64,000 nt of DNA from Burkholderia oklahomensis C6786. Lineage in GTDB: Bacteria; Pseudomonadota; Gammaproteobacteria; Burkholderiales; Burkholderiaceae. The translations under genes and the position numbers were made by a program. A model generated the notes under the pieces. The model ran no database searches, had not been told where the DNA came from, and saw only the letters and a list, made by a program, of their open reading frames with translations. The DNA is taken from assembly GCF_000959365.1 (NCBI RefSeq), contig NZ_CP009555.1:2542001-2606000 (forward strand), read 5' to 3'. This document shows positions 62,280 through 64,000 of the stretch, in pieces. Each line of letters opens with the position of its first letter. Positions within the stretch are counted from its first letter, which is position 1.

Positions 62280-62807
62280 TCAGACCTGCTTGTAGAAGAA
62301 CGTCGTCGCGCACGGCGTGCCGTCCGGCATCAGCGCGTACTGCGGAACGACGCCGACGCGTTGCCATCCCGCGCGCTGGTAAAGCCGCTCCGCGTCGCTG
62401 CCCGTCACGGTGTCGAGCACGAGGACGGTCTTGCCGGCCGCGCGTGCGACGCTGTCGAGCATGGCGAGCAACCGCTGCGCGACGCCGCGACGCCGCGCAT
62501 CGCGACGCACGAGCATCTTTGCGACGTCCGCGCGATGCGGCTGGTTTTCCGGCAAGCGCGTGATCATCTGCACGGTGCCGACGATGCGGCCGCCGGCGTC
62601 TTCGGCGACGAGCAGCGTGCGATCGCCGCACGCGACGCCGTCGGCGACGTCGCGCCAGAACGCGCGCGCCTTGTCTCGCGCGAGCGGCGCCATGAAGCTC
62701 ACCGACGCGCCGCCTTCGACGCAATCGATCAGCACGTCGGACAGCGCGTCGACGCATGCGATCGCTTCGTTCGGCCCGACGCGTCGCACGTCGATCGAGT
62801 CGCTCAT
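62280..62807 (-). CDS. GNAT-family N-acetyltransferase
   Basis: This 175-residue acyltransferase has the acetyl-CoA loop in MLVRRDARRRGVAQRLLAMLDSVARAAGKTVLVLDTVTGSDAERLYQRAGW (motif A and the Tyr of motif B). GRIVGTVQMITRLPENQPHRADVAK forms the preceding strands. The start ATG overlaps the XRE-cupin stop (ATGA), with a GGGGAGA ribosome site. The substrate is unknown. Coupling to an XRE-cupin regulator suggests the acetylase modifies the small molecule that the cupin senses. Confidence 0.93.
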   Translation of the reverse strand: MSDSIDVRRVGPNEAIACVDALSDVLIDCVEGGASVSFMAPLARDKARAFWRDVADGVACGDRTLLVAEDAGGRIVGTVQMITRLPENQPHRADVAKMLVRRDARRRGVAQRLLAMLDSVARAAGKTVLVLDTVTGSDAERLYQRAGWQRVGVVPQYALMPDGTPCATTFFYKQV

Positions 62808-63391
62808 TCGATTCTCCCCGCGCGGATCGCGGGCGCAGCGGCGAGCGCGACGACGTAGCGCGCGGCCTTGCGGCCCGGATTGAAGAAGACGGTCGGACGA
62901 TCGAGGCGCATCGCGAGACAGTCGCCGGCGGCGATGCGCCACGTGTCGTCGCCGTTCGTGATGTCCATTTCGCCTTCGAGCATCCAGACTTGCTGATGAA
63001 AATCCGCGTGGCGCTCGCCGGTGTCGTACGCGACGCGCCCGCCCGGCGGGAACTTCACCTCGACGAGCTGCAGCGGCGACGGCGCCGCGGGCGACAGGCT
63101 GCGGCGCACGTAGCCCGACGCCGGATCCTTCCAGACAGGCTGCTCGATGGCGCGGGACAGCGGCGACGCCGCCTGCGCGGCGCGATCGTCCTCGAACAGC
63201 GACGCGAGCGATACGCCGAGCGCGTTGGCGAGCCGCTCGAGCACGACGGCCGTCGGGCTGCTCTGCGCGCGTTCGATGAGCGAGATGTTCGAGCGGCTGA
63301 CCTTGCTGCGCTCGGCGAGCGCGTCGAGCGAATAGCCGCGCAGATCGCGGAGTGCGCGCACGCGGCGCGCGATCAATTGATTGACGTCCAT
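62804..63391 (-). CDS. XRE-cupin regulator coupled to the acetyltransferase
   Basis: This 195-residue protein has an HTH of the XRE type (RVRALRDLRGYSLDALAERSKVSRSNISLIERAQSSPTAVVLERLANALGVSLASLF, about 9-65). A small C-terminal cupin follows (VKFPPGGRVAYDTGERHADFHQQVWMLEGEMDITNGDDTWRIAAGDCLAM). It is the first gene of a two-gene unit with the GNAT gene. An inverted repeat upstream is the likely autoregulatory site. Confidence 0.93.
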   Translation of the reverse strand: MDVNQLIARRVRALRDLRGYSLDALAERSKVSRSNISLIERAQSSPTAVVLERLANALGVSLASLFEDDRAAQAASPLSRAIEQPVWKDPASGYVRRSLSPAAPSPLQLVEVKFPPGGRVAYDTGERHADFHQQVWMLEGEMDITNGDDTWRIAAGDCLAMRLDRPTVFFNPGRKAARYVVALAAAPAIRAGRIE

Positions 63392-63402
63392 GCTGTCCGG
63401 TA

Positions 63403-63424
63403 TATTGGAATAAAATCCAGAATA
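63403..63424. promoter_or_regulatory. Candidate operator of the XRE-cupin gene
   Basis: TATTGGA (63403-63409) and TCCAGAATA (63416-63424) form an imperfect inverted repeat around ATAAAA, in an AT-rich patch starting 12 bp upstream of the ATG. The position over the promoter fits repression. Confidence 0.55.
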
Positions 63425-63520
63425 CTAGATTGGCATCAAGGCGATGCGCGTCGTGTCAGCGACGGCGGCGCGCTCGTCGGCTTGGGGGCGCGCCTTGTCC
63501 GTCCGATGCGACGCGCCGCG

Positions 63521-64000
63521 TCACTTCGCGTCTTCGATGCGGATCGTTCCGTTCAGGTGCTGGAACTCGCCGTTGCGATGCGCGATGTTCGTATGGACGA
63601 CGCCGTTCTCGAAATCCTCGACGTGCACGACGTTGTCGCCGCTCTTCGGCTCGTGCCAATAGACCATGAACACCTGCGGCCGGATCTGCGTCGCCTTGTA
63701 TTCGACGGTGTCGGTCGCGCCCTGGTACTGGCCCGACGTGCCGACGAACGTCATCGTGTGGTCGTCCTTGAAGTCGAGGCGAAAGCCGATGTCGCCGAAT
63801 TGCACGAGCGCCTTCTTGCCGGCGGCCGGGAACGCGGACTCCGTGCCGACGACGGGCCACTGCATCTCGCCCTTGATGACCTTCGCGCTCATTTCGAGCG
63901 ACGACGCGTCGGCGAGGTTCGGATAACGCGCCTTCATCGCGGCGATCAGTTCTGCAGAATTTCTCGCTTTCGCGGCCTCCGTCTCGAACGCGACCAGGTA
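63521..64000 (-). CDS. MoaF-like lipocalin-fold protein (5' end outside window)
   Basis: The coding frame runs off the right edge. Reading in from base 64000 it continues YLVAFETEAAKARNSAELIAAM into KARYPNLADASSLEMSAKVIKGEMQWP. The rest (FRLDFKDDHTMTFVGTSGQYQGATDTVEYKATQIRPQVFMVYWHEPKSGDNVVHVEDFENGVVHTNIAHRNGEFQHLNGTIRIE) is a beta-rich domain like the C-terminal half of MoaF (calycin/lipocalin fold). The ELIAAMKARYPNL helix resembles tails found on some hydrolases, so the protein may be multidomain. About 160 residues are visible. Confidence 0.7.
   Translation of the reverse strand, partial: YLVAFETEAAKARNSAELIAAMKARYPNLADASSLEMSAKVIKGEMQWPVVGTESAFPAAGKKALVQFGDIGFRLDFKDDHTMTFVGTSGQYQGATDTVEYKATQIRPQVFMVYWHEPKSGDNVVHVEDFENGVVHTNIAHRNGEFQHLNGTIRIEDAK

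Overview
The window is high-GC DNA with dense Burkholderiales-type gene content: a tol-pal cluster, glyA-nrdR, a minor pilin operon, catabolism of aromatic compounds through homogentisate, xanthine dehydrogenase, and a 3-hydroxybutyrate oligomer hydrolase. Many short intergenic tandem repeats and an IS5-family element with a split transposase fit the Burkholderia pseudomallei/mallei/thailandensis group best. The species cannot be fixed from sequence reading alone. No rRNA, tRNA, CRISPR array or prophage was recognised.

Layout. 1-2.5 kb: tolA (cut by the left edge), tolR, tolQ and the ybgC thioesterase, all on the minus strand. 2.6-8.6 kb: a ydfG-like dehydrogenase, then glyA behind a promoter and a ZTP-type (pfl) riboswitch, nrdR, and five minor type IV pilin genes (fimT-, pilV-, pilW-, pilX-, pilE-like) with almost no spacing and no pilY1. 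8.6-13.1 kb: a YqjD/YqjE-type stress membrane module, a 1-Cys peroxiredoxin, and gcdH divergent from an IclR regulator across a perfect operator palindrome. 13.9-22.5 kb: a GFA-family protein, a degenerate EAL protein, then a six-gene aromatic operon: an MBL-fold protein, a flavoprotein hydroxylase, a DUF2783 partner, an aromatic-acid permease, hmgA and fahA. Together these would import a hydroxylated phenylacetate, hydroxylate it to homogentisate, open the ring and yield fumarate plus acetoacetate. 22.7-23.6 kb: the IS5-family insertion. 23.7-36 kb: three MFS exporters, bluB, a D-lactate dehydrogenase-like gene, LysR and AraC regulators, a class V aminotransferase of the pyridoxamine-pyruvate type, an EamA transporter and several variable tandem repeats.

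36-48 kb: xdhAB without xdhC, an orphan ModA-like binding protein, an NTF2-fold gene whose 3' end is tandemly duplicated, and a complete TonB-receptor/ABC uptake operon preceded by a 19-bp palindrome. 48-57 kb: a LysR regulator, a DsbA-like isomerase, a membrane-anchored TAXI binding protein, a BON-domain protein, the 3HB-oligomer hydrolase and a secreted S10 serine carboxypeptidase. 57-64 kb: a TauE/SafE permease, a DHA2 exporter, a GlpQ lipoprotein, a LysE exporter, a GNAT gene coupled to an XRE-cupin regulator, and a MoaF-like gene cut by the right edge.

Much of the window is accessory metabolism and export (four DHA1-type or related MFS proteins plus one DHA2, one AAHS importer, and EamA, LysE and TauE members), with regulators next to the genes they probably control. 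The most unusual non-coding feature is a set of intergenic arrays with a 7- or 14-bp unit, the largest with 33 copies. Their G-rich strand could fold into two-tier quadruplexes.
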